Shown here piece after piece: positions 1 through 8,356 of a stretch of 64,000 bases of DNA. The DNA comes from Martinezella lusitana. GTDB lineage: Bacteria; Pseudomonadota; Alphaproteobacteria; Rhizobiales; Rhizobiaceae. A program made the position numbers and the translations under genes. A model generated the notes under the pieces. It saw only the letters and a list, made by a program, of their open reading frames with translations. It ran no database searches and had not been told where the DNA came from. The stretch's first letter is position 1. Each line of letters begins with the position of its first letter. The DNA is taken from the NCBI RefSeq assembly GCF_014207095.1, contig NZ_JACHBG010000009.1, positions 62,001 to 126,000 of the forward strand, read 5' to 3'.

Positions 1-10
1 TCTCTCTCAT
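1..10 (-). CDS. Possible first codons of a gene running off the left edge
   Basis: On the minus strand an ATG (positions 10-8) follows a GGAGG ribosome binding site (positions 20-16) with a 5-nt spacer. Only three codons (Met-Arg-Glu) lie inside the window, so the product cannot be named. The inverted repeat at 84-110 lies 75-100 bp upstream of this start, where an operator would be expected. The call rests on the ribosome binding site and spacing only. Confidence 0.4.
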
Positions 11-83
11 TCGATCCTCCCGATCTTGTGAGATCAGTGCGTATCATGCTGACATGTTAGTTGTAAAGTGAAGTTTATATTAG

Positions 84-110
84 TCGCGCATATGTGATTT
101 ATATGCGCGA
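84..110. promoter_or_regulatory. Perfect inverted repeat, candidate operator
   Basis: TCGCGCATAT (84-93) and ATATGCGCGA (101-110) are perfect 10-bp arms around a 7-nt spacer in AT-rich DNA. Neither side carries a T-run, so a terminator is unlikely. Its position upstream of the putative start at position 10 suggests a regulator site for the gene leaving the window. The regulator is not identified. Confidence 0.45.
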
Positions 111-183
111 TGGATTGATGGAAAGAGGCGGTCAAAGTTGGTTGACTTGAGTGGTTATCGCACAACGCAGTCGCGTGATGTCC

Positions 184-219
184 CGCAACAAGAGTGTTGC
201 GAGACACCGCTATGCGGTG
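184..219. terminator. Two adjacent hairpins downstream of the deaminase operon
   Basis: CGCAACA/TGTTGCG (184-190/195-201, 4-nt loop) is followed by CACCGC/GCGGTG (205-210/214-219, 3-nt loop). They lie 50-90 nt past the stop codon of the last gene of the minus-strand operon. No U-tract follows on either strand, so intrinsic termination would be weak. They could instead protect the mRNA 3' end. Confidence 0.3.
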
Positions 220-271
220 AGAGCGAGGCCTGAGCCGTGGACTGCTTAGTTGTGGCTCACGAGACGGTTCG

Positions 272-1564
272 CTAGCTCCTGACGGGCACGTAGTCGAGCC
301 CGCCATCGATCTTCTGTGGCCTGCCGTGAAGGAAAAGCTCGCCGATGCGTGGGGCTGAGCGGGCAATGATCTTGCCGCGCTTGATGACGGCGAGGCGATT
401 GGGCTTCAGGCGAAGCGCCTCCAGCGTATCGACGGCCTGCAGCACCACGAGATCGGCATTGCAGCCCTTTTCCAGCCCGTATCCCTCAAGGCCCATCGTC
501 CTGGCGGAGTTGACGGTGAGGGCGTCAAAGATCTTCTTTTTATCCTCGATGCCAGCCATCTGCGCGACGTGGATGGCCATATGCCCGACTTCGAGCATGT
601 CGCCGGAGCCCATCGAATACCAGGGATCCATCACGCAGTCATGGCCGAAGGAAACGTTGAGGCCCGCATCCATCAGTTCGCGCACGCGCGTCATGCCGCG
701 CCGCTTGGGGTAGGTGTCATGCCGGCCTTGCAGCATGATGTTGATGAGCGGGTTGGGGATGACGTTGATCTTGGCTTCCGCCATCAGCGGGATGAGCTTG
801 GAGACGTAATAATTGTCCATCGAATGCATCGAGGTCAGGTGCGAGCCGGCAACGCGGCCCTGCAGTCCGAAGCGGATCGTCTCCGCTGCCAGAGTTTCGA
901 TATGGCGCGACATCGGGTCGTCTGTTTCGTCGCAATGCATGTCGACGGGAAGACCGCGATCGGCGGCGACCCTGCAAAGCGCTTCGACCGAGGCTTTGCC
1001 CTCACCCATCGTGCGCTCGAAGTGGGGAATGCCGCCGACGATGTCGACGCCCATGTCGAGCGCCCTCCCAAGCGAGGCGACGCCATCTTTGGCGCGGTAG
1101 TAACCATCCTGGGGGAAGGCGACAAGCTGCAGGTCTATATAGGGCTTGACCCTGTCCTTCACTTCCAGGAGCGCCTCAGCCGTCACCAGTTTGGGATCGG
1201 AGGTATCGACATGGCTGCGAATGAACAGCAGCCCTTGCGTGACGGCGAGATCGCAATAGCGTAGCGCCCGATCGACAAGCTCCTCCTTGGTCACGATGGG
1301 GCGCAACTCTCCCCAAAGCGCGATACCTTCGAGGAGCGTGCCGGAAACGTTCATACGCGGCAGACCGAGCGATAGCGTCGCGTCCATGTGAAAATGCGGG
1401 TCGACAAAGGGCGGGCTCACCAGCCTGTTCGTCGCATCGATCTTGTCCTTCGTCTCGGTGGTGATCGAGGCTTCGATTGCTGCGATCTTGCCATCCTTGA
1501 CTGCGATATCGATGCCCTTGCGGCCATCGGGCAGATTGGCATTGCGAATGATCAGATCGAACAT
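272..1564 (-). CDS. CodA-type cytosine deaminase family amidohydrolase, Cys at the specificity position
   Basis: This 430-aa protein belongs to the amidohydrolase superfamily and aligns with E. coli cytosine deaminase over its whole length. The metal and catalytic set is present: H57-x-H59, H210 with E213, H242 and D309, plus Q152 in FPQ. The stretch NPLINIMLQGRHDTYPKRRG is nearly identical to CodA. The residue after metal ligand D309, Asp314 in E. coli CodA, is Cys310. In CodA that Asp screens the substrate's C5 side, and homologues lacking it have been reported to deaminate 5-methylcytosine. The enzyme is probably cytosolic. It is the last gene of the BMP-type importer operon, 15 nt after a permease, so its substrate is probably an imported base or a product of an imported nucleoside. 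Family is certain; the exact substrate is inference. Confidence 0.9.
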   Translation of the reverse strand: MFDLIIRNANLPDGRKGIDIAVKDGKIAAIEASITTETKDKIDATNRLVSPPFVDPHFHMDATLSLGLPRMNVSGTLLEGIALWGELRPIVTKEELVDRALRYCDLAVTQGLLFIRSHVDTSDPKLVTAEALLEVKDRVKPYIDLQLVAFPQDGYYRAKDGVASLGRALDMGVDIVGGIPHFERTMGEGKASVEALCRVAADRGLPVDMHCDETDDPMSRHIETLAAETIRFGLQGRVAGSHLTSMHSMDNYYVSKLIPLMAEAKINVIPNPLINIMLQGRHDTYPKRRGMTRVRELMDAGLNVSFGHDCVMDPWYSMGSGDMLEVGHMAIHVAQMAGIEDKKKIFDALTVNSARTMGLEGYGLEKGCNADLVVLQAVDTLEALRLKPNRLAVIKRGKIIARSAPRIGELFLHGRPQKIDGGLDYVPVRS

Positions 1565-1579
1565 GAAAGGCTCCTCGGA

Positions 1580-2521
1580 TTATCTCTCGCCACGGCGATA
1601 GGGTTGCATCAGCGCCTGCGGCACGCGGGCTCGCCGGCTCATGACGGCAAGGGCGACGATGGACAGAATGTAGGGCGTCATCAGAAAGATCTGATAGGGG
1701 ATGCCCTGGACTGCGGTTTGGAGGCGCAATTGGAATGCGTCGAAGAAGGCAAAAAGCAAGGCGCCGAACAGCGCTCGGCCCGGCCGCCAGGACGAAAAGA
1801 CCACCAGTGCGATGCAGATCCAGCCGCGGCCCTGCACCATCGTCGGAAAGAAGCTGTTGAAGGCTGACAAGGTCAGGAAGGCACCGCCCATGCCCATCAA
1901 GGCACTCCCCGCGATGATGCTGCCGTACCGGATTTTCATCGGGTTGAGGCCTTGGGCCTCGGCGGCATGCGGGTTTTCACCCGCCATGCGGATCGCAAGC
2001 CCGACCGGCGTGCGGAAAATGAGGTAGGCCATGACGAGCGCCACCAGGATCGCGAGATAGGTCGGTGCCGTCTGGGTGAAGAGAGCCGGGCCGATGAAGG
2101 GCAGGGTCGAGAGGCCGGGGATCGAGATCGGCTGGAAGGGCGTGATGGTCGGCGGCGTTCCGGCAACCGGCACGACCAGCCGGAAGATGTAATAGCTGAA
2201 ACTGGATGCGAAGAGCGTCACGCCAAGGCCAGAAACATGCTGCGACAGGCCGAGCGTCACGGTCAGGGCTGAATGGAGCAGGCCGAAAATGCCGCCGGCG
2301 ATCGCTGCGATCAGAAGGCCGGTCCACAGGTCGGCGCCGTGATAGACCGAGAGCCAGCCGATCATCGCGCCGAACGTCATGATGCCCTCGATGCCGAGAT
2401 TGAGGACGCCGGCTCGTTCGCAAAGCAGCGCGCCGAGCGTGCCGAAGATCAGCGGTGTGGCGATCCTGAGCACGGCAGCCCACAGTCCGGCAGAGGCAAT
2501 GATGTCGACCAGCGTGCTCAT
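1580..2521 (-). CDS. ABC importer permease, BmpA/nucleoside type (second permease)
   Basis: This 313-aa multi-span membrane protein belongs to the BPD_transp_2 family used by BMP-type nucleoside importers (YufQ/NupC-like). The N-terminal block GTLGALLCERAGVLNLGIEG is the family hallmark. The chosen ATG at 2521 begins MSTLVDI and overlaps the stop of the upstream permease by 4 bp (ATGA), indicating translational coupling. A longer in-frame reading extends to 3319 but only shadows the upstream gene. It should pair with the 2518-3567 permease to form the channel. Confidence 0.88.
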   Translation of the reverse strand: MSTLVDIIASAGLWAAVLRIATPLIFGTLGALLCERAGVLNLGIEGIMTFGAMIGWLSVYHGADLWTGLLIAAIAGGIFGLLHSALTVTLGLSQHVSGLGVTLFASSFSYYIFRLVVPVAGTPPTITPFQPISIPGLSTLPFIGPALFTQTAPTYLAILVALVMAYLIFRTPVGLAIRMAGENPHAAEAQGLNPMKIRYGSIIAGSALMGMGGAFLTLSAFNSFFPTMVQGRGWICIALVVFSSWRPGRALFGALLFAFFDAFQLRLQTAVQGIPYQIFLMTPYILSIVALAVMSRRARVPQALMQPYRRGER

Positions 2522-3567
2522 CGGCGGATCCTGTACTGCGTGAAGAACAATGCAATCAGCATGGTCAGTAGCGAGAGGGCGACCGTGACGTCGGCGATAT
2601 AGGTGGGGATGCCGAGGCTGCGGCTCATGCCATCTGCGCCGACGAACATGGTTGCGGTGAAGATCGCCGCAAGCACGACACCAAGCGGGTTGAGGTTTGC
2701 GAGCATCGCAACGACGATGCCGGCATAGCCGAAGCCGGGCGAGAGATCGGTGGTCACATAACCTTTGACGCCCATGACTTCGATCGCACCGGCAAGGCCG
2801 GCCAGCCCGCCCGAAAGACATGCGACCTTGACGAGGGTCGAGCCGAGGCGAACGCCGGCAAAGACAGCGCCCGACGGGTTGAGGCCGGCTGCCCGCGATT
2901 GCACGCCGAAGACGGTGCGCGACTGGACGAAATAGACGATCGCCGCGATGACGATCGCAATTGCAAAGCCGATATGAAGGCGTGAACGGGCGATCAGCTT
3001 CGGTAGCATGGCCTGATCGACAAGAGCCTGGGATTGCGGCCAGCCGAATGCCGTCGGATCCTTCAGCACGCCGTCGATCAGCATGGAGACGAAGAGAACG
3101 GCGATGAAATTCAGGATGAGGCTCGTCACAACCTCGTCGACGGAAAAGCGCAGCCGCAGCCATAGTGGCAGGAGGATCAGGATCATTCCGGCGATGGCGC
3201 CGATCACCATCAGGAGCGGAATGAGGAAAGGGCCGGGCACACCGGCGAGCATTTTCGACCCGAATGCTGCAACGGCAATGGCGCCGAAATAGAATTGCCC
3301 CTCGGCGCCGATGTTCCACAGGCGGGCGCGAAACGCGACGGCGGCGGCAAGCCCCGTCAGGATCAGCGGTGTTGCGCGTGTGAGTGTCTCTGTTGCCGAG
3401 AGCCGCGAGCCGAAGGCGCCAAGCAAGATCCGCCGATAGGCTTCGAAGACCGGCGCGCCGGCAATGGCAATCAGGATGCCGGCGAGCGCGAGGGCTGCGA
3501 TGATGGCAAGCAAGGGCGCGAGGATCATCATGTAGAGTGGGCGGTGTTCTCGCCGTTCAAATCGCAT
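2518..3567 (-). CDS. ABC importer permease, BmpA/nucleoside type (first permease)
   Basis: This 349-aa membrane protein is the YufP-like partner permease. It shows an N-terminal helix (about residues 12-35) and the family motif LTGLAAAVAFRARLWNIGAE near residues 70-92, then repeated hydrophobic helices. It overlaps the ATPase gene by 11 bp and the next permease by 4 bp, so the importer subunits are translated as a coupled set. The transported solute is probably a nucleoside or related base, inferred from the family and from the deaminase in the operon. Confidence 0.88.
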   Translation of the reverse strand: MRFERREHRPLYMMILAPLLAIIAALALAGILIAIAGAPVFEAYRRILLGAFGSRLSATETLTRATPLILTGLAAAVAFRARLWNIGAEGQFYFGAIAVAAFGSKMLAGVPGPFLIPLLMVIGAIAGMILILLPLWLRLRFSVDEVVTSLILNFIAVLFVSMLIDGVLKDPTAFGWPQSQALVDQAMLPKLIARSRLHIGFAIAIVIAAIVYFVQSRTVFGVQSRAAGLNPSGAVFAGVRLGSTLVKVACLSGGLAGLAGAIEVMGVKGYVTTDLSPGFGYAGIVVAMLANLNPLGVVLAAIFTATMFVGADGMSRSLGIPTYIADVTVALSLLTMLIALFFTQYRIRR

Positions 3568-5083
3568 GGTCGGCCCTGCTCTTTTCTTTCCATTCGCCTG
3601 CCATCATCAGCCCCAGCAGCCGTGCATCGGCCTCATCGGCATCGATGGGCGGGGAAAGACGCCCGCCGACGATTGCCTGGATGCGATCGGCCAGCGCAAT
3701 GACCTCGTCCAGATCCTCCGAGATCAGCAGGACGGCAGTGCCTTGCCGGCGAGCTTCCAGAATGCGCCCGTGAACGGCGGCGACAGCGCCCTCATCCAGT
3801 CCGCGCGCTGGTTGGGCGGCGATGAGGATGCGCGGGCGTTCATGGAGATTGCGTCCGAGGATCAGCTTCTGCATGTTTCCGCCCGACAATAGGCGGGTGC
3901 GGGTTACAGCATTGCCGCCGCGCACGTCGAATGCCTCGATGATCTCCTGCGCGAAGGCCATGCCTGCGCCTTTGTCGACCAGTCCGTGTTTCGAATAGGA
4001 GGACAGGCGCTCGAGCACGGCATTTTCCCAGATTGCCATTTCGCCGATGGCGCCGTCGCGGTTTCGGTCCTCCGGAATGCGTCCGATACCGGCATCGATG
4101 ATCGCGGCGACGTCGAGATCGCCGACGGGCTTATCGAATAGGAGAAGCTCGCCTGAGGAACGATTTACGGTGCCGGACAGAATCTGGCCCAGGCTCGCCT
4201 GGCCGTTTCCGGACACCCCGATGATGCCGAGAATCTCGCCCGCACGGACATGAAAGCTGATCTTCCTCAGGCGCTCGACGCCGTCGCTTTTGAACGTGAT
4301 GTCGCGAGCTTCGAGTGCGATGCCGCCAGGTACGCTTTTTTCCCTGGTCGGGCGTGTGACGCGATGTCCGACCATCAGTTCGGCAAGCTCTGCTTTGCTG
4401 GTCTGAGACGCCTGCCTTTCGGCTGCAACCTTGCCGCCGCGCAGCACGACAATACGGTCGGCCGTCGCCATGACCTCATCGAGCTTGTGAGAGATGAAGA
4501 TCAAGGACAGGCCCTGTGCCGCCATTTGTTTCAGCGTCGAGAAGAGTTTCTCCGCCTCGATCTGAGTGAGAACCGCGGTCGGTTCGTCGAGGATCAGGAT
4601 GCGTGCATCGTTGTATAGCGCTTTCAGGATCTCCACGCGCTGCTGCTCGCCGACGGAGAGATCGCCAAGGCGCGCGTCGGGATCGACTTTCAGGCCGAAG
4701 CGCTCGGAGATCGCCAGGAGCTTTTTGCGGGCTGCCGCCGTTTGGGACCTGAGCGACCAGAGTACCTCCGTACCCGTCATGATGTTTTCGAGGACGGTCA
4801 GGTTCGGCGCGAGCGAGAAATGCTGATGCACCATGCCGACGCCGGCTTTGATTGCGGCGCGCGGTTTGCCCTGCGGCAGTTCCACGTTGTCGATGAGGAT
4901 GCGCCCGGTGTCGGGCACATAGTGCCCGAAGAGGATGCTCATCAATGTCGTCTTGCCCGCACCGTTTTCTCCGAGCAGGGCAACGATCTCGCCCTTTGCC
5001 AATGACAGCGAGATATTGTCATTGGCAATTGTGCTGCCGAAGCGCTTGCTGACACCTTCGATGGTCAGGACAGGAATGCTCAT
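3557..5083 (-). CDS. ABC importer ATPase with two nucleotide-binding domains, BmpA/nucleoside type
   Basis: This 508-aa cytoplasmic ATPase is built as two tandem domains, as in RbsA and YufO proteins. Domain 1 has Walker A GENGAGKT, the signature-like LSVGEQQRVEILKAL and Walker B ILILDEPT. Domain 2 has the usual degenerate P-loop (GVSGNGQASL) and LLSGGNMQKLILGR. The ATG at 5083 (MSIPVLTIEG) was chosen because it overlaps the amidase stop by 4 bp (ATGA); a start 12 codons earlier would lie inside the amidase. It energises the two downstream permeases. Confidence 0.9.
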   Translation of the reverse strand: MSIPVLTIEGVSKRFGSTIANDNISLSLAKGEIVALLGENGAGKTTLMSILFGHYVPDTGRILIDNVELPQGKPRAAIKAGVGMVHQHFSLAPNLTVLENIMTGTEVLWSLRSQTAAARKKLLAISERFGLKVDPDARLGDLSVGEQQRVEILKALYNDARILILDEPTAVLTQIEAEKLFSTLKQMAAQGLSLIFISHKLDEVMATADRIVVLRGGKVAAERQASQTSKAELAELMVGHRVTRPTREKSVPGGIALEARDITFKSDGVERLRKISFHVRAGEILGIIGVSGNGQASLGQILSGTVNRSSGELLLFDKPVGDLDVAAIIDAGIGRIPEDRNRDGAIGEMAIWENAVLERLSSYSKHGLVDKGAGMAFAQEIIEAFDVRGGNAVTRTRLLSGGNMQKLILGRNLHERPRILIAAQPARGLDEGAVAAVHGRILEARRQGTAVLLISEDLDEVIALADRIQAIVGGRLSPPIDADEADARLLGLMMAGEWKEKSRADHAI

Positions 5084-6504
5084 TTCGGAAATCCTGCAAT
5101 CGGGAAGCGGTGCTGCCAACGTTGCTCGGCCTCGAGCACAGATGCAAGCTGCAGCAAGAGGTTATCCTCACCCATGGGTGCCATCAGCTGGACCGGCAGC
5201 GGCAATCCTTCGGTATCTTCGCCGAAGGGAAGCGTGATCGCTGGAAAGCCGGATATATTGGCAAGCGAGGCAAGCGGCGCAAAGGTGGTCATGCGCTCAA
5301 GGTGCAGCTCGGTGTCCGAATGATCCGTGGGGAAGGATCCGATCAGCGGTGGCGCCGAGGCGAGCATCGGCATGACGATGACGTCCACCGTGTCGAAGAT
5401 CTCCCACAGGCTGCGGCTGGCCCTTACGGCGCCATTGAGCGAGCTCCAAAGGGCTGTTGCCGGCATGGCGCGTCCGCGCGTGATGAAGGCCTGCGTCATC
5501 GTCTCGGCGGCGCGCATGTCCAGGTCGAGATCGTCAATCAGGCTGGCAATATTGACGGAAATGATATCGCCAAAGGCGCGGGCGCTGGCCTCAACGGCGC
5601 GTTCTACGTCCTCCCAACGAAGGGATATCAATTCGTATCCCTGTCCTTCCAGCAAGCGGGCCGCCGCCTCCACCGCTTCGGCTCTGTCTTGCTCGATCGC
5701 ATAGTGCTGTCCGGTGTCGGCCAGAAGCCCAATGCGAAGCTTGCCGGTCTTGGCGGAAAATTGCGTGATATCAGCGAAAGGTCCTCGTGTCCGACCGCGT
5801 ATGACATCGAAGATCCGCGCGGTATCGCGCACGGAGCGGGTCACGGCGAGTTCGCTGGCTATGCCACCAAGATGATTGCCGAAGGACGGGCCGGCGGGCA
5901 CGGCGCCGCGCGTCGGCTTCAGCCCGATAAGGCCGCAACAGGCGGCCGGCACGCGGATCGAGCCGCCCGCATCCGTTGCATGGGCGATTGCCACGATGCC
6001 GGCGGCAACTGCGGCCGCGGCTCCACCCGACGAGCCGCCGGCAGTTCTCATCGGATCCAAAGGGTTCCGGCAGATCGGCCCGATTGCCGGCTCGGAGGCG
6101 AGGGAGAAGCCGAACTCCGGGCTGGTGCTCAAGCCAAAGACGCAGAGGCCGGCATCGCGAAAGCGCTCGGCCAGATCGCTGTCTGCGCCATTGCCGCTAC
6201 GGATGAACAGCCGTGAGCCAGCCATCACTGGCAGCCCCGGAAAGGGGCCGCCGAGATCTTTGGCAACCGTCGGCACGCCGGCAAAGGCGCGCTCAGCGAA
6301 GCGCTCTGGATGCGCTGACGCCTCCTGATCCAGGGCGCGCGCTGCCGCAAGCCCTGCCTCCGGATTGAGATAGGTGATGGCGCCAAGCTCGTCTTGCTTG
6401 ACGCAGGCGGCAAGAGCTGCCTGCGTGGCATCCACGCAGGCGAGCTTGCCGGCCTTGATCGCGCCGGCCAGCTCGGTGGCATCGGCGAATGACAGGCTGC
6501 TCAT
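5080..6504 (-). CDS. Amidase signature family hydrolase
   Basis: This 474-aa protein carries the Ser-cisSer-Lys amidase machinery: Lys82 in VAKDL, the GGSSGG motif at 156-161 and the nucleophile Ser182 in DAGGSIRVPA. Length and motif order are normal for the family, which hydrolyses carboxamides, some ureides and Glu-tRNA-type amides. No signal peptide is seen, so it should be cytosolic. It sits between the binding-protein and ATPase genes of the nucleoside-type importer, overlapping the ATPase start by 4 bp. Processing of an imported nitrogenous compound, perhaps with the deaminase, is likely. Amidases are promiscuous and the exact amide cannot be read from sequence. Confidence 0.88.
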   Translation of the reverse strand: MSSLSFADATELAGAIKAGKLACVDATQAALAACVKQDELGAITYLNPEAGLAAARALDQEASAHPERFAERAFAGVPTVAKDLGGPFPGLPVMAGSRLFIRSGNGADSDLAERFRDAGLCVFGLSTSPEFGFSLASEPAIGPICRNPLDPMRTAGGSSGGAAAAVAAGIVAIAHATDAGGSIRVPAACCGLIGLKPTRGAVPAGPSFGNHLGGIASELAVTRSVRDTARIFDVIRGRTRGPFADITQFSAKTGKLRIGLLADTGQHYAIEQDRAEAVEAAARLLEGQGYELISLRWEDVERAVEASARAFGDIISVNIASLIDDLDLDMRAAETMTQAFITRGRAMPATALWSSLNGAVRASRSLWEIFDTVDVIVMPMLASAPPLIGSFPTDHSDTELHLERMTTFAPLASLANISGFPAITLPFGEDTEGLPLPVQLMAPMGEDNLLLQLASVLEAEQRWQHRFPIAGFPK

Positions 6505-6519
6505 GATCGAACCGGAGGG

Positions 6520-7506
6520 TTACTTCGGCTGATCCGGCACCTTCGGCACCTCGAAGGTGCCAGCTTTGATGTCGGCACGGACCTTTTCCATGGCCGCTTC
6601 CGCTTCTGCCGATGCGGTGCCCTTCACGTAGACGATGTCGCTGCCGCCCTCCTTCATCAATCCATAGGCCGTGTAGTTGCGGCCGACCGGCTTGCCGGCG
6701 GCAACGTCGGCGATGGCGGCATTGAGAATGGGACGGAAATACCACATCGCATTGGCAAAGACGGTGTCGGGGTAGCGCGGCGTGTAGTCGATCAGCGATC
6801 CCACGGACTTGATATGCCGCTCCTTGGCGGCATCGGCCGTGCCGATGCGTTCGCCGAAGAGAACATCGGCGCCTGCGTCGATCTGTGCGAGACCGGCCTC
6901 ACGCGCCTTGGGCGGATCGAAGAAGGTGCCGATGAAGGAGACGAGGTGCTTGCAGTTCGGATTGACCGCCTTGACGCCGGCGGCGAAGGCGTTGATCAGC
7001 ATGTTGACTTCGGGGATCGGAACGGCGCCGACGGAGCCGACGACATTCGACTTCGTCATCTTGCCGGCGAGCATGCCCGCAAGATAAGCGCCGTCATAAT
7101 TCCATGTGCCGAATACGCCGAAATTGCTGCCGGCAGCCTCGCCGCTTGAGCCGAGCACGAAGGCGGTGTCCGGATAGTCACCTGCGACTTGGCGGGCTTC
7201 CTTTTCAACTGCATAGGCCTCTCCGATAATCAGCTTGTTGCCCTGTTCGGCATATTCGCGCATGGCGCGCGGATAGTCCGTGCCCGAGACTCCCTCAGAG
7301 AAGACGTATTCGATGACGCCTTCCTTGGCAGCGTCCTGAAGGGCTTTGTGAAGACAGGAATTCCAGGCATTTTCGACCGGCGAGGCGTGAATGCCTGCGA
7401 CCTTGAGTGGCGCTGCCGCTCGAGCAGCCGGTGCAAGCGCACCGACGCCGAGGGCAATGCCGGATGCGATGACGGCACGGCGTGTCAATATGATCTGCTT
7501 GGTCAT
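6520..7506 (-). CDS. BMP/PnrA-family periplasmic solute-binding protein
   Basis: This 328-aa protein begins with an export signal carrying twin arginines (LTRRAVIASG, ending near AARAAAP, about residues 8-32), so it may use Tat or Sec. The mature part is a BMP/Med/PnrA lipoprotein-family fold; the family includes purine-nucleoside binders. No lipobox Cys is visible, as expected for a soluble periplasmic protein of a Gram-negative. It is the first gene of the operon, 15 nt before the amidase, preceded by AGGGGA and by the strong promoter at 7545-7573. Confidence 0.9.
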   Translation of the reverse strand: MTKQIILTRRAVIASGIALGVGALAPAARAAAPLKVAGIHASPVENAWNSCLHKALQDAAKEGVIEYVFSEGVSGTDYPRAMREYAEQGNKLIIGEAYAVEKEARQVAGDYPDTAFVLGSSGEAAGSNFGVFGTWNYDGAYLAGMLAGKMTKSNVVGSVGAVPIPEVNMLINAFAAGVKAVNPNCKHLVSFIGTFFDPPKAREAGLAQIDAGADVLFGERIGTADAAKERHIKSVGSLIDYTPRYPDTVFANAMWYFRPILNAAIADVAAGKPVGRNYTAYGLMKEGGSDIVYVKGTASAEAEAAMEKVRADIKAGTFEVPKVPDQPK

Positions 7507-7544
7507 TTTTTAGTTCCCCTGCTTTTTGATCATTTGGTAAAAAA

Positions 7545-7573
7545 ATCATAGGAGGCGTCTAAAAAAGTGTCAA
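7545..7573 (-). promoter_or_regulatory. Sigma-70-type promoter of the BMP-amidase-deaminase operon
   Basis: Read on the minus strand, TTGACA (7573-7568) and TATGAT (7550-7545) are separated by exactly 17 nt. This is a near-consensus promoter ending about 40 nt upstream of the start codon at 7506. No convincing operator overlaps it, and the flanks are A/T runs. Confidence 0.75.
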
Positions 7574-7705
7574 GCAACAGCTATGCTCAAATAATATGCG
7601 AAATGATGAAGGCCTACATGTCTCCATTGGAGAGAAACAGTCTGGGCGGTCGGTAATTTCGTGGCTGGCGAATTGCGATCTTCAGCCATCAGGTGCGTAT
7701 GTCCC

Positions 7706-8287
7706 TCAGCCCGCAATATGCTGGATCAGATGCGCTATCGCTGCGCGATATCGATCCGTATCGCCGCCTGCATCGACCGCAAGGGCTGCCCGATCAAAGG
7801 CTGCAGAAAGGATGTCGGCAAGTGCGTCGGCTGGGGTGTTGGAGGCGTGACCCAGATTGAGCGCTGCTTCCAGCCCGTGCTGCAGGGTCAGTGCCGTGGT
7901 TTCCTCGTCCAATTGCTTCATGTCGAGATAGCCGAGCACTGTCGGTCCTTCGATCAGCAAAAGCCGTGTACGGCCGCTCACCCGCATCGCATCGAGATAG
8001 GCATTGCTGCCGGCGATCAGTGCATCAAGAGCTGAAAGACGATCAGGCGTCGCCGCTTCGATCGCGGCTGTGACGGCAAGCGCCTCCTCGTTGACGACGG
8101 CGCGAAAGAGCGCGCGCTTGTCCTCGAAATGATGGTAGAGCGCGCCGCGCGTGATGCCGGCCGCCGCCACGATCTCCGGCGTCGACGTTTCGGCATAGCC
8201 CTTTTCAACGAACAGCGCGCGCGCTGCGGCGATGAGCGCGGCCTTGGTCTTTTCGGTTCTTTCCCGATTGGAGCGATAATCTTGCAT
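7706..8287 (-). CDS. TetR-family transcriptional regulator
   Basis: This 193-aa repressor-type protein has the TetR helix-turn-helix at about residues 30-60 (TPEIVAAAGITRGALYHHFEDK), followed by an all-helical ligand domain. The start at 8287 (MQDYRSNRER) was chosen because it gives the usual short arm before the HTH; an in-frame upstream extension would run through the operator region and into the neighbouring gene. It is transcribed divergently from the VOC protein gene at 8357, and inverted repeats lie between them, so it probably controls both. Confidence 0.9.
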   Translation of the reverse strand: MQDYRSNRERTEKTKAALIAAARALFVEKGYAETSTPEIVAAAGITRGALYHHFEDKRALFRAVVNEEALAVTAAIEAATPDRLSALDALIAGSNAYLDAMRVSGRTRLLLIEGPTVLGYLDMKQLDEETTALTLQHGLEAALNLGHASNTPADALADILSAAFDRAALAVDAGGDTDRYRAAIAHLIQHIAG

Positions 8288-8294
8288 GCATGCA

Positions 8295-8332
8295 GCCTGT
8301 ATGTTATTTGCGAAAATACAGGCAGACTGTAT
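8295..8332. promoter_or_regulatory. Operator half-sites for the TetR regulator
   Basis: Three copies of an (A)TACAG/CTGTA(T) half-site lie in the intergenic gap. ATACAG (8316-8321) and CTGTAT (8327-8332) form a perfect 6-bp inverted repeat with a 5-nt spacer. GCCTGTAT (8295-8302) and ATACAGGC (8316-8323) form a perfect 8-bp inverted repeat with a 13-nt spacer. The arrangement fits TetR dimers covering both divergent promoters. Confidence 0.7.
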
Positions 8333-8356
8333 GTCTTTTTTGAGGAGAAGTGAAGC

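Noticed and set aside
569..1264. 231-codon open frame on the plus strand inside the deaminase gene
   Set aside because: Antisense to a strongly conserved gene, without a ribosome binding site or family similarity. Such shadows are common in GC-rich DNA.
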